Positions 26,148-34,865 of a DNA stretch of 64,000 bases are shown piece after piece (within the stretch, counting starts at the first letter, position 1; every line of letters starts with the position of its first letter). The translations under genes and the position numbers were made by a program. The stretch covers positions 62,001-126,000 of the forward strand of contig CAYZJC010000002.1 of NCBI GenBank assembly GCA_964478775.1, written 5' to 3'. This DNA comes from PNMQ01 sp964478775 (GTDB lineage Bacteria; Pseudomonadota; Alphaproteobacteria; Paracaedibacterales; CAIOTO01). The notes beneath the pieces were generated by a model. It had not been told where the DNA came from. It did not search any database and saw nothing but the letters and a program-made list of their open reading frames with translations.

Positions 26148-27641
26148 TTAGAATGAAACTTTTGTACCAAGCATCACAACTGTACCACTATTGTTACCGA
26201 TAACTTTATCTGTATTATCGTTAAGACCTTGTTCATAGTCTTTTCTGGTTTTAAACGCATATTCATTAGTTCTCGATTTTGCATAGTTGACTTCACCAAA
26301 TAGAACTAAGCCATTTAACACTTTGTAATCTGCAGTTACACTAAAACACTGGAAGTTAACTTCATTAATGGCATCTGTCTTTCTGTCTGTATTAAAATAC
26401 CCTAAACCAACATCGAAGGATTGACCTGTGTACTTTGCACCAACGTTCCAAGCTTTACCCGCGTTGCCTTCATAAGTGTTTGAGGAACTATTATCAACGA
26501 AATAAGTAAGATTTTTTACCGGTTTTCTTTCCCAATCCGCTCCCTTTACTTTGTCATTAATGTCTTTAGCTGTCCACCGACCTTGAGTTGGATCCTTTTC
26601 ATCTTTCAAAGCCCCTAAACCACTCTTGAGCTCAATTAATCTTTCTTCCATTTCCTTAGTCATCAATCGTGAATTAATGTTGTTGAGATAGCCTACAGCA
26701 AAATCTACATTTTTATACCCAAATTGTGCTGCAAACATATATGAAAGTGTTGGTTGTAATGCAAATGGGGAACGAGAACCTGCTGTACCTTCGCCAAGTG
26801 AGTTGACAAGTTCCAAGAACACAAATCGACCTTTTTCACGAATTGTAACAGCGTTCAGATTTAAGCGGTAATCACCAAATTCTTTTTCATAGGAAAGACC
26901 AAGCGTGAAGTTGTTTAAACCCCAACCATAACGTTGTTCATTTGGGTAAATGGCAGACTCGTTACCAGCATCACCTTTTGTTGTTACACGTGAGTTGTCT
27001 CTGCCTTGGCTGCTGCGGTGCGATGTATCTGGTGTAAAGCTTAAACCAAATTTAAAGCCATTCCATGAAAGGTAAGTAACCGCTTTTGTTGCAATCCCTG
27101 GTGAGCCAGTAATTGTTGTGCCATAAATCGTACCTGCAGACATGTTGTAAAAGGAATCAAGTGAACCATTAAGGGCCCCACCGGAACCGCCCATTAAGGC
27201 ATATGCACCATAGGTTCCCATTGTGTCATCTGGGCCCTTTACGTTACCCACTTGAAACACCCAAAAGTCTTTTGATAATTCAACATAGCTGCGTGTGACA
27301 TCAACAGAAGTGCAAAGTGCTTTTACACGTGTGAGATAACCATACTTAAGACCGTTTGATGCTTGACCGCTTACTTTAAAGTTAAGGTCAGAACCAGGAA
27401 CTTGAAGGGTAACACCGCCGGACTTACCATTGCCATTGTCTTCTTGTGACACGGCACCTGCTAGCGTTGTAATGTTACCAGAAATTTCTAGGGACAAAGG
27501 CTTGGAACCGTCTTTTGAAGCTGCGGTTTTTTCTTGCGATTTGCTTTCTGCTGGCCCAGTACCTGTTTGTGTAGTTGCAAAGCTTGCAGATGCCATGAGG
27601 GCGATTGCTGAAGCTGAGAAAAGTATGTTTTTAAAAGTCAT
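26148..27641 (-). CDS. Outer-membrane porin (alphaproteobacterial type)
   Basis: A 497-residue precursor with a clear signal peptide (FSASAIALMASASFA). The rest is rich in aromatic and glycine residues in alternating beta-strand patterns, with YGWGLNNFTLGLSYEKEF and DVGLGYFN as examples. It ends in phenylalanine (VMLGTKVSF), the usual signal for outer-membrane barrel insertion. These features fit a general diffusion porin of the Gram-negative porin superfamily. The start is set at ATG 27641, with GGGAG upstream; the in-frame ATG 27656 contains that ribosome-binding site. A single-gene unit between two terminators. Substrate preference cannot be read from the sequence. Confidence 0.82.
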   Translation of the reverse strand: MTFKNILFSASAIALMASASFATTQTGTGPAESKSQEKTAASKDGSKPLSLEISGNITTLAGAVSQEDNGNGKSGGVTLQVPGSDLNFKVSGQASNGLKYGYLTRVKALCTSVDVTRSYVELSKDFWVFQVGNVKGPDDTMGTYGAYALMGGSGGALNGSLDSFYNMSAGTIYGTTITGSPGIATKAVTYLSWNGFKFGLSFTPDTSHRSSQGRDNSRVTTKGDAGNESAIYPNEQRYGWGLNNFTLGLSYEKEFGDYRLNLNAVTIREKGRFVFLELVNSLGEGTAGSRSPFALQPTLSYMFAAQFGYKNVDFAVGYLNNINSRLMTKEMEERLIELKSGLGALKDEKDPTQGRWTAKDINDKVKGADWERKPVKNLTYFVDNSSSNTYEGNAGKAWNVGAKYTGQSFDVGLGYFNTDRKTDAINEVNFQCFSVTADYKVLNGLVLFGEVNYAKSRTNEYAFKTRKDYEQGLNDNTDKVIGNNSGTVVMLGTKVSF

Positions 27642-27682
27642 TTTTTTTACTCCCATTAAGATGCCTTCATTAGACCCTTATT

Positions 27683-27718
27683 TAAAAAAAATCACAACTT
27701 TTGAAAGCTGTGATTTTT
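27683..27718 (-). terminator. Terminator of the pnt operon
   Basis: A long stem AAATCACAGCTT / AAGTTGTGATTT (one G-U pair) is followed on the minus strand by seven T. It lies between the end of pntB and the start of the porin gene. Confidence 0.85.
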
Positions 27719-27781
27719 AACGAAGCTAATGATCAGTGATTAATTTGCAACAAATTTTAAGTTTACATGCTTTGAGGCCGC

Positions 27782-29182
27782 TTAAGCAGCTTCCTTTAAC
27801 GATTTAATAATTTGTTCACACACCTTTTTCGCATCGCCCAATAGCATCATAGTTTGGTCTTTGTAAAATAGTTCATTATCAACCCCAGCGTAACCCGTTG
27901 CCATAGTTCTTTTCACAAAGAAAATGGTGCGTGCTTTTTCAACTTCTAAAATGGGCATGCCATAGATAGGGGATTGAGGGTCAGTTTTTGCAGCAGGGTT
28001 TGTAATGTCATTTGCCCCAATCACAAAGACAACATCAGTTGACGCAAAGTCATTGTTGATTTCTTCAAGTTCTAAAACGTCATCATACGGAATATCGGCT
28101 TCTGCCAATAAAACATTCATGTGGCCTGGCATACGTCCTGCAACCGGGTGAATTGCAAAGCGGACTTTTACCTTATTTTCCTTTAATAAGGTAACCATTT
28201 CATGCAAGGCATGCTGGGCATGGGCAACGGCCATTCCATACCCTGGAACAATAATAACGCTTTGGGCTTGGTTCATAAAATAGGCGGCATCATCTGCGCA
28301 GCTGACTTTATGTGGCTTTTCTTGGCCTTGATTGCTGTTAGTATTTAAAGTTAATGTCCCTTGGTCAGCGCCAAAAATCACTTCAATGAGGTTTCTATTC
28401 ATTCCCTTACACATAATGTAGCTTAAGATTGCACCTGATGCCCCAACTAAAGCCCCGCTAATAATTAAGACATGGTTTGAAAGGGTAAAGCCAATACCTG
28501 CTGCTGCCCAGCCTGAATAAGAATTTAACATTGACACAACAACAGGCATATCAGCGCCGCCAATGGGCACAATTAAGATCATCCCAAAAATCAGTGCAAG
28601 CGTAATGAGTGCCCAAAAGAAGAGGCCTTCTTGGCTTAAGAAGAACAGCAGAAAGAGGGTTGATATCATAATGGCAAAAGCAATGTTATAGCGCCTTTGA
28701 TTAAAGCGAATGGGAAAAGACTTTAGGCTTCCATTGAGTTTTAAAAAGGCAATAACGGAACCTGAAAAGGTAATAGCCCCAACAATAATGCCTAAGGTAA
28801 GTTCTGTTAAATTCAAAGGGTTGATTTTTGTACCATCTGCAATGCCAAATAATTGCGGGGAATAAAAGGCAGCTATTCCTACACAAACAGCCGCTAAACC
28901 CACAAGGCTGTGAAAGCCTGCAACTAATTGTGGCAATGCTGTCATGGCAATGCGTTTTGCAATTGATATACCAATGATCGCACCAACACCAATTGCGATT
29001 AAGGCCATGGAAGCCATCGTTACTTTAGGGGCCATAAGCGTTGTGATGATGGTTAATGCCATACCTAAAATAGCCATTGTGTTTCCACGTTTTGAAGTGG
29101 CTGCAGAAGACAACCCTTGCAAACCTAAAATAAAAAAGATGGCTGATATTAAGTAGAGCAGTTGGGTAAGTGTTGAAGACAT
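27782..29182 (-). CDS. pntB: NAD(P) transhydrogenase subunit beta
   Basis: The membrane and NADP(H)-binding subunit of the proton-translocating transhydrogenase, which makes NADPH from NADH at the expense of proton motive force. About nine hydrophobic segments fill the first 270 residues. The C-terminal domain III carries the NADP motifs VPGYGMAVAHAQH, RFAIHPVAGRMPGHMNVLLAEA and VFVIGANDITNPAA. The 466-residue length is standard. It is the last gene of pntA1-pntA2-pntB. Confidence 0.97.
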   Translation of the reverse strand: MSSTLTQLLYLISAIFFILGLQGLSSAATSKRGNTMAILGMALTIITTLMAPKVTMASMALIAIGVGAIIGISIAKRIAMTALPQLVAGFHSLVGLAAVCVGIAAFYSPQLFGIADGTKINPLNLTELTLGIIVGAITFSGSVIAFLKLNGSLKSFPIRFNQRRYNIAFAIMISTLFLLFFLSQEGLFFWALITLALIFGMILIVPIGGADMPVVVSMLNSYSGWAAAGIGFTLSNHVLIISGALVGASGAILSYIMCKGMNRNLIEVIFGADQGTLTLNTNSNQGQEKPHKVSCADDAAYFMNQAQSVIIVPGYGMAVAHAQHALHEMVTLLKENKVKVRFAIHPVAGRMPGHMNVLLAEADIPYDDVLELEEINNDFASTDVVFVIGANDITNPAAKTDPQSPIYGMPILEVEKARTIFFVKRTMATGYAGVDNELFYKDQTMMLLGDAKKVCEQIIKSLKEAA

Positions 29183-29227
29183 AAACGTTTTCCTAACAAT
29201 TTATAAGAATAGAGAGTGTATTAAAAT

Positions 29228-29632
29228 TTACTTTTTCTTTGAAAACATGGCGAGCATTCTTTGCGTAATGACGAAACCACCAAAAATATTAACTGAAGCT
29301 ACGACAATTGCAATAAAACCACTAACAATTGTTATAAGACTTGCAGATTCATTCATGGCATATAAAGCACCTACAATAATCACGCTAGAGATGGCGTTGG
29401 TGACCGCCATAAGGGGGGAATGCAGGGCAGGGGTCACTTTCCAAATGACATAATAACCAACAAAGCAAGCCAAAATAAATACGGTCACTGCCATTAAGAT
29501 AGGTTCATGACCTGAAGGGGTTTGGTTTAGCAGATGGTGGGTAGCTTCTTTTAATTTTTCAGTGTCCTGTATCAGGTTTTGGGTGGTGTTGATAATTTGT
29601 GTTAAGTGTGGTGTTAGGCTTGAAACATCCAT
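29228..29632 (-). CDS. pntA2: NAD(P) transhydrogenase subunit alpha, membrane part (PntA2)
   Basis: A 134-residue membrane protein matching the C-terminal membrane domain of PntA, encoded separately as in Rhodospirillum and other alphaproteobacteria. Three hydrophobic segments are visible (FILACFVGYYVIW, TNAISSVIIVGALYA, IVSGFIAIVVASVNIFGGF), and the family phrase FGGFVITQRMLAMF is near the end. It lies three bases after pntA1 and 45 bases before pntB. Confidence 0.93.
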   Translation of the reverse strand: MDVSSLTPHLTQIINTTQNLIQDTEKLKEATHHLLNQTPSGHEPILMAVTVFILACFVGYYVIWKVTPALHSPLMAVTNAISSVIIVGALYAMNESASLITIVSGFIAIVVASVNIFGGFVITQRMLAMFSKKK

Positions 29633-29635
29633 GGA

Positions 29636-30823
29636 TTATTTTCCTTTTGCAGCTTTTTTGGTTGTCTTACTTGTCTGAGGTTTTGTTTCAGAGCTAGTCT
29701 CATCAACCTTTTTCGTTTCATTCGTTGAAGGTGTTACAGTTATTAAGGTTGCTTGAACAATGTCGTCTGCTTGGTTGATGGTAAGGTCTTTACCATCTAA
29801 GCTTAGAAGGGTTGTAATAAATGTTGTAACGTTTTTACTAAAGGTAAAGCTGGCATCTTGGGCAATATGTGACAAGATATTCGTTGGTGCGTGTATGGTA
29901 ACAGCATTATGGACAATTGTTTTGCCAAATTGTGATAATGCGCAGTTTCCCCCACTAATGGCCGCTAAGTCGACAATGACAGCCCCTGGTTTCATATTGT
30001 CAACCATGGCTTTTGTCACTAAGATAGGGGCTTTTTTTCCAGGAATAAGGGCTGTTGTAATGACAACATCTTGTGCGGCGATGGTTTGCGCAAGAAGACG
30101 ATTTTGTTCCTCTTGGTAGTTTTGACTCATTTCTTTTGCATAGCCTGTGTTGGCGGCGCCATCTTCTTGTACAGGTACACTGACAAATGTTGCCCCAAGG
30201 CTTTCTACTTGTTCTTTGGCAGCTTGTCTGACATCAAACACAGACACAACAGCGCCAAGTCGTTTTGCTGTTGCAATGGCTTGTAAGCCTGCTACCCCAG
30301 CGCCTAAGACCAACACTTTTGCAGGGCGAATTGTTCCCGCTGCTGTCATCATTAAAGGAAAGGCTCTTCCTAAAAGATGAGTTGCTTCAATCACTGCGCG
30401 ATAACCCGAAAGGTTGCTTTGTGAAGAATTAATGTCCATGCTTTGGGCACGTGTGGTGCGCGGAAGTTTTTGTAAGGCAAAGGCTCTTATGTTCCTTTTT
30501 TCTATGGCGTTTGCAAGGCAGTTATCATCACCATTTAATATGCCCAATAGCACAGCGTTTTCTTTTAACGTTGAATATTGGCCTTTTTCAAGCCCTTGAA
30601 CGCTTGTGATAATGTCAGCATGTGATAAAACCTCTGCTGAGTTTAAAACCTTACAATGAGAAATGGCACTATAGGCAGCATCACTATACCCCGCTTTTTC
30701 ACCTGCCCCTTTTTCAACGATAACCTTAAACCCTTTTTGCGTTAGCTTTTGTACGCATTCTGGGGAAAGGGACACACGAGATTCACCCAACGCCCCTTCT
30801 TTGATAACACCAATGCTTAGCAC
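29636..30823 (-). CDS. pntA1: NAD(P) transhydrogenase subunit alpha, NAD-binding part (PntA1)
   Basis: The soluble NAD(H)-binding domain of the transhydrogenase. It opens with the alanine dehydrogenase/PNT N-terminal signature (GVIKEGALGESRVSLSPE) and has the Rossmann motif VLVLGAGVAGLQAIATAKRLGA. The mobile-loop region and the segment GAVIVDLAAISGGNC follow. The 395 residues include a lysine/threonine-rich C-terminal tail (about 30 residues, ending KKAAKGK) beyond the usual end. It is the first gene of the operon, divergent from the exported-protein gene at 31092. Confidence 0.95.
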   Translation of the reverse strand: MLSIGVIKEGALGESRVSLSPECVQKLTQKGFKVIVEKGAGEKAGYSDAAYSAISHCKVLNSAEVLSHADIITSVQGLEKGQYSTLKENAVLLGILNGDDNCLANAIEKRNIRAFALQKLPRTTRAQSMDINSSQSNLSGYRAVIEATHLLGRAFPLMMTAAGTIRPAKVLVLGAGVAGLQAIATAKRLGAVVSVFDVRQAAKEQVESLGATFVSVPVQEDGAANTGYAKEMSQNYQEEQNRLLAQTIAAQDVVITTALIPGKKAPILVTKAMVDNMKPGAVIVDLAAISGGNCALSQFGKTIVHNAVTIHAPTNILSHIAQDASFTFSKNVTTFITTLLSLDGKDLTINQADDIVQATLITVTPSTNETKKVDETSSETKPQTSKTTKKAAKGK

Positions 30824-30985
30824 TTCATTTTTCTTTCGCTAAAATCAAACAGCTACCATTATAGTCAGTTTCCAGTTTGAAAGAAGCGAAAAATTACATA
30901 AAAATACAGCCTTTTAATGTGTGGCAAGTTGCTTAACTTGTAATTTCCAATGAATTAATTTGTAAGGGTTCAATATCTTGCAAGG

Positions 30986-32130
30986 AAGAAATTTCGTTGA
31001 TCTTGCATTTGCCTTACCTTTAAACTTAATTTAAGCTTCTCTTGTTATTCAATGGGGGTGTGTTAAGTCTTAAGGGTAGGGTTTTGTTTTGATGAAAAAA
31101 TTAGTATTAGTAGCGTTTTTGTGTTTGAGTGCAGATATGGGAGAAGCCTCAGGTCTTTCAAGTGCCATGATAAGAGAAGGGGGTAAAACAGTGTCAAGAG
31201 GGATATCGACTGCATTGCCTGAATATCTGATTCATCAACAACACACCAGGGCTGATGCAATTTCACCTCTTGTTCCCAGCATAGCTAAACTGTACAGATA
31301 TGATAGGGTTGCTTTTAATGAAAAATACCCTAATACGGTTACAAAGGGAACAAAATGGATCACATATGAATATGAATTATATACTCAACCTATTTTAAGC
31401 AAAGTGATGTATGTTCAAGAATCTGTGTTTGATGAAACCACCATCCAACTCCCTCGTGTTCCTCACATTACACAAGTCAATTCTTGTCAGGATATTCTTC
31501 ATATCGCACACTATCTTAAAGACTACCACAACTACATGACCAAATATTATTGGTTAAATCAAGAACCAATGTACTATTGGGGGTATCGTCATTGGGAAGA
31601 TATTCAATCACAAATCAATTATTTATTAGATTTGGTACGGCCAGAAGGTGACTTTACCTTTGTGAATGAAAGAATTAACCAAAGAATTCAAGCTGTTATA
31701 GAAAATAAACAGTGGAACCTTGGGGTTTGTTATTTTAATCAGCTAATGCCTTCTGATGTAGCGGGGTATGAATCATTTAATCCTGTTCAAGATATTCCAG
31801 TTGTTTATGATACGGGGTACGGGTCATATGTTTTAATAATGGCATACAATTTTAGATATGATTTTAGCTGGGGAAAATGGATTCATGAACACAAAGACTT
31901 GAGTGAGGCCGCCTTAAGGTGTTTACAAATGGTGTGGAAAGACCCTATACCCTCTACCTTGTCAGCCTTTACATCTCAAGCAGAATTTGAAGCTGCTTTA
32001 ATGGAAACTGACCCATTGTTGCGTGAAATTGAAGGAGATGAAGTGTCTAAGGCAAGTAAAAAAGCATGGACTTTTATGGGCTTTTTTAAAAAATGAAGCC
32101 TATGAAACCCTTGCAATAAAAGGCTTTTAA
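30986..32130 (+). repeat. Upstream copy of a duplicated segment (second copy 33308-33700)
   Basis: Direct repeat at an offset of 2322 bases. It starts at AAGAAATTTCGTTGATCTTG and includes the leader, the 334-residue gene and its 3' AAGCCT/AGGCTT hairpin. The first 15 bases are identical to the final codons of the 323-residue gene at 33308-33322, which marks the duplication joint. The second copy is interrupted by a 100-N gap. Confidence 0.85.
31092..32096 (+). CDS. Exported protein of unknown function, copy 1 of a duplicated gene
   Basis: A 334-residue protein beginning MKKLVLVAFLCLSADMGEAS, a good signal peptide. The mature part is rich in tyrosine and tryptophan (for example YYWGYRHWEDIQSQINYLLD) and ends in a lysine-rich stretch (KASKKAWTFMGFFKK). 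No family or catalytic motif is recognised. ATG 31092 is used; an in-frame TTG just before it is not needed. A partial second copy lies at 33414-33659. The first 130 bases of the two copies differ at three positions, all synonymous, so the protein sequence appears to be under selection or the duplication is recent. Confidence 0.72.
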   Translation: MKKLVLVAFLCLSADMGEASGLSSAMIREGGKTVSRGISTALPEYLIHQQHTRADAISPLVPSIAKLYRYDRVAFNEKYPNTVTKGTKWITYEYELYTQPILSKVMYVQESVFDETTIQLPRVPHITQVNSCQDILHIAHYLKDYHNYMTKYYWLNQEPMYYWGYRHWEDIQSQINYLLDLVRPEGDFTFVNERINQRIQAVIENKQWNLGVCYFNQLMPSDVAGYESFNPVQDIPVVYDTGYGSYVLIMAYNFRYDFSWGKWIHEHKDLSEAALRCLQMVWKDPIPSTLSAFTSQAEFEAALMETDPLLREIEGDEVSKASKKAWTFMGFFKK

Positions 32131-32217
32131 AAAAATATTAAAATAAGTCTTGCGCATTTTCAAAAAAAGTACCATATTATGGATATGATGTTATTATAAT
32201 ATCAAAAAGATAATTAA

Positions 32218-32248
32218 AGCCTGCCACAACTGTGAGCAGGCTTTTTTA
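32218..32248 (+). terminator. Terminator after the 334-residue exported protein
   Basis: The stem AGCCTGC / GCAGGCT has an 11-base loop and is followed by six T. It ends the transcript of the upstream gene. Confidence 0.85.
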
Positions 32249-32292
32249 TATCTATATGGCTTGACTCTTTTTAAAACTCAATCAAATTTAAG

Positions 32293-32330
32293 AACCCCGT
32301 TTCAGAAATGACTGAATCGGGGTTTTTTCA
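32293..32330 (+). terminator. Second strong terminator hairpin just upstream of the 323-residue gene
   Basis: AACCCCG / CGGGGTT continues, after one mismatch, into TTCAG / CTGAA, with a six-base loop and a T-run. It lies only 20 bases before the next start codon. It could be a second terminator or a leader attenuator; no leader peptide is evident. Confidence 0.75.
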
Positions 32331-32350
32331 TATCTAAAGGAATAAATTTT

Positions 32351-33322
32351 ATGAAAATTTTTATTAAAACCATCAGTGCAACATTGCTTTTTATTTTTCA
32401 AATTTGCCTCTCTCAAGCAAGTTTTGAAAAAGATTTTGGTGTTTATAACCCACAAAAAGAGAAGTGCACTCAAGAATTGGTAATGACTGTTGAGAAAGTG
32501 TATGGGTTACCCATATATGCACACACTAACCAGACAGTTTTTTTAACAGCTGACGAACTTGAAGAAAAGTGGAATGGTGAAAAGAAGAGCTTTATTAATA
32601 AGACAAAAGTTGACCAAGTAACTGAAAATACCATTTTTGCTTTTCGTCTGAGATCACTCAACGGACATTATTACGCTTATGTTATGGATGTAGAAACCTA
32701 CAGTAAATGCACACTCGTAAAGTGTTTGGTGCAAACTGTTTCTTTATTACCCCACTGGGCACAATACATAGAATTAGATGTTGTTGTTATTCCAAAAGGA
32801 AGTTATATTCAAGGTTTTTATGGGACTGTGAACAAACAAGATCGACCAAGTGTGCGCTTAGATATGTTATCTTGGGCTCTAAGAGGAATGCTTGATTTGT
32901 ATTTGGACAGACCAGGTGGTGGACAACAGCTTTATATTTGCAGTTGTGAAAATGTAAAAGTTTATAAAATTGGTCAGTTGTGTGAAGAACAAGATTACGA
33001 GGTTCCTGTAGAAGTTGATTATAAGAGAAGGCTATGGCCTGTACCTTCATATTATTTCACGTCACTTGCATATAAATTTCCAACCTTACATGAAGCCATT
33101 AATCGCTATACTGGTGCGCTTTTTGTACCTCACAGTCAAAAGATGTTGGCACCTACGCAAAGGTATATGAACACAGCATTTTGTTTGTCTAACTTATTAG
33201 TCAGTTATAACGAATTGACTTTAACGAATGTGCTATTTCGTGACACAAACACCCCTTTGTCCAGTCCTTTCATAAAGGGGGTAAGGAATTTTTTAAGAAT
33301 TGGTTTTAAGAAATTTCGTTGA
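32351..33322 (+). CDS. Exported protein of unknown function (323 residues)
   Basis: A signal peptide (MKIFIKTISATLLFIFQICL, cut near SQAS) is followed by a 300-residue mature part with eight or so cysteines, including CTLVKC and CSC. It is rich in tyrosine. No family is recognised. AAGGAAT lies eight bases before the ATG. The gene sits between the two copies of the 334-residue gene, and its last codons (KKFR and stop) are included in the duplicated segment. This suggests the ancestral unit was this gene plus its neighbour. Confidence 0.7.
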   Translation: MKIFIKTISATLLFIFQICLSQASFEKDFGVYNPQKEKCTQELVMTVEKVYGLPIYAHTNQTVFLTADELEEKWNGEKKSFINKTKVDQVTENTIFAFRLRSLNGHYYAYVMDVETYSKCTLVKCLVQTVSLLPHWAQYIELDVVVIPKGSYIQGFYGTVNKQDRPSVRLDMLSWALRGMLDLYLDRPGGGQQLYICSCENVKVYKIGQLCEEQDYEVPVEVDYKRRLWPVPSYYFTSLAYKFPTLHEAINRYTGALFVPHSQKMLAPTQRYMNTAFCLSNLLVSYNELTLTNVLFRDTNTPLSSPFIKGVRNFLRIGFKKFR

Positions 33323-33413
33323 TCTTGCATTTGCCTTACCTTTAAACTTAGTTTAAGCATCTCTTGTTATTCAATGGGGGTGTATTAAGTCTCAAGGGTA
33401 GGGTTTTGTTTTT

Positions 33414-33659
33414 ATGAAAAAATTAGTATTAGTAGCTTTTTTGTGTTTGAGTGCAGATATGGGGGAAGCCTCAGGTCTTTCAAGTGCAATGATAAGAGAA
33501 GGGGGTAAAACAGTGTCAAGAGGGATATCGACTGCATTGCCTGNNNNNNNNNNNNNNNNNNNNNNNNNNNNNNNNNNNNNNNNNNNNNNNNNNNNNNNNN
33601 NNNNNNNNNNNNNNNNNNNNNNNNNNNNNNNNNNNNNNNNNNNCTTTTTTAAAAAATGA
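33414..33659 (+). CDS. Exported protein of unknown function, copy 2 (interrupted by assembly gap)
   Basis: The first 43 codons match the 334-residue protein at 31092 exactly at protein level, and the last codons (FFKK and stop) also match. Between them is a gap of exactly 100 N (33544-33643), a conventional placeholder for unknown length. The true copy may therefore be full length (about 1 kb) or internally deleted. Upstream leader and downstream hairpin are duplicated too. The repeat probably caused the assembly break. Confidence 0.6.
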   Translation: MKKLVLVAFLCLSADMGEASGLSSAMIREGGKTVSRGISTALPXXXXXXXXXXXXXXXXXXXXXXXXXXXXXXXXXXFFKK

Positions 33660-33706
33660 AGCCTATGAAACCCTTGCAATAAAAGGCTTTTAAAAAAAAT
33701 ATCGCC

Positions 33707-33763
33707 CATTCAAGTGTGAAAGTTTCCATTAGGTTGGAAAGATGCGACTTCTTCTAAAGCCTT
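33707..33763. repeat. Solo IS-like end, copy A
   Basis: GCCCATTCAAGTGTGAAAG then TTTCC is the exact reverse complement of 19446-19469, with weaker similarity continuing to about 33763. It begins where the homology between the two copies of the duplicated segment ends, and lies just downstream of the stop of the beta-helix gene. Confidence 0.6.
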
Positions 33764-33781
33764 TTACTCTGTTGCAGTTGT

Positions 33782-34723
33782 TTAACCTGTAACGCCTGAT
33801 GAATCAATTGCACTGCCAACAGTAATTTTGGGCAAGGTAATTGAGTTTGTAACTGAAATTTTATTACCAGATTCGATAACAAGCGGGGCACTCATTGTTT
33901 GGCTAAGGGTGATTGTTTCGCTATCTGACGTATTATTGTCGCCAAGGTAAATTGATTCCGTATTGCTTATTATCACTGTGCCCAGTGTGGAGTCAGTATC
34001 TGTTATATATAAATTATTTCCATTTAGGTTTAATGTTCCATTATTGGTTATTTTCTTAATTTTTCTGTTGGCATTAATTAGTTTGAGCGTTGTGTCTGCA
34101 CTCACAATAATTTCGCTTAAAGCATACGCACTTTCCCCTAATTCAACAGTACCCGTTCCTGAAAGGGTCAGGACGTAATCGCCGGTAATTGAACATCCAG
34201 ATAATGTCAGTGTGATGCCCGTACCTACTGCAAGAGAGCTATTAGCTATAAGGGTAATACTGTTGGAAAGTGTTAGGGCAGCAGTTGGGGAAAGGGTGCC
34301 TCCATTGAGTGTTATTGTTGAAGGAAGATAGGATGCATTGCTAAATTGAAGCGTTCCAGCATTAATTTGTATATTGCTGAGGCTTGTTGCTGACTGACCT
34401 AACACTAGTGTTCCGGCACTAGATTTTATTAATGTATTACTATTTCCTATAATGCTTTCACCAGATAATGTTAATATTGACGTGCCAATACAACTAATAG
34501 TACCGTTTTGCGTAAAAGTAAGTGCCCCACTTAAGGTGTAACTATTACCTGTCAGTATTTGAATATCACCCCCATTGAAATTATAAGAATCACTGTTGTT
34601 GCTCGAAATGGCTGTGCTGCCTGATGTTAAGTCATGCGAAGCTATTGCACTATATGTACCAAGGCACAATACAAAGGCTGTTGTTATGGCAAAATTTGTT
34701 TTAGTGATGGTGAGAAATTTCAT
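33782..34723 (-). CDS. Exported beta-helix passenger-like protein, no barrel domain
   Basis: From ATG 34723 (TGAGGG upstream) the product has 313 residues; ATG 34735 is in frame but less well placed. A signal peptide ending near AIAS is followed by repeated short beta-strand turns rich in T, S, N, G and L (GTLVLGQSATSL, GTLQFSNASYL, GTLNLNGNNLYI). This is the pattern of autotransporter passenger beta-helices. The C-terminal barrel expected for an autotransporter is absent, and the gene ends about 20 bases before an IS-like end. It may be a 3'-truncated autotransporter or adhesin gene. Confidence 0.65.
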   Translation of the reverse strand: MKFLTITKTNFAITTAFVLCLGTYSAIASHDLTSGSTAISSNNSDSYNFNGGDIQILTGNSYTLSGALTFTQNGTISCIGTSILTLSGESIIGNSNTLIKSSAGTLVLGQSATSLSNIQINAGTLQFSNASYLPSTITLNGGTLSPTAALTLSNSITLIANSSLAVGTGITLTLSGCSITGDYVLTLSGTGTVELGESAYALSEIIVSADTTLKLINANRKIKKITNNGTLNLNGNNLYITDTDSTLGTVIISNTESIYLGDNNTSDSETITLSQTMSAPLVIESGNKISVTNSITLPKITVGSAIDSSGVTG

Positions 34724-34801
34724 AAAGGCCCTCAAAATTAAAAATATTCATGTTGTTAGTCTAAAGGGGCAATGGTTAACAGAATGTAAAGCCGTAGGCA
34801 A

Positions 34802-34833
34802 AATAATTAAGGCAGCCATGCCAGCTGCCTTAA
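34802..34833 (-). terminator. Terminator of the exported-hydrolase operon
   Basis: A 9-bp perfect stem TAAGGCAGC / GCTGCCTTA lies after the protease gene, followed on the minus strand by ATTATTTT. Confidence 0.75.
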
Positions 34834-34865
34834 AGTTAATCACATATCCCTGTATAGATTTAATG

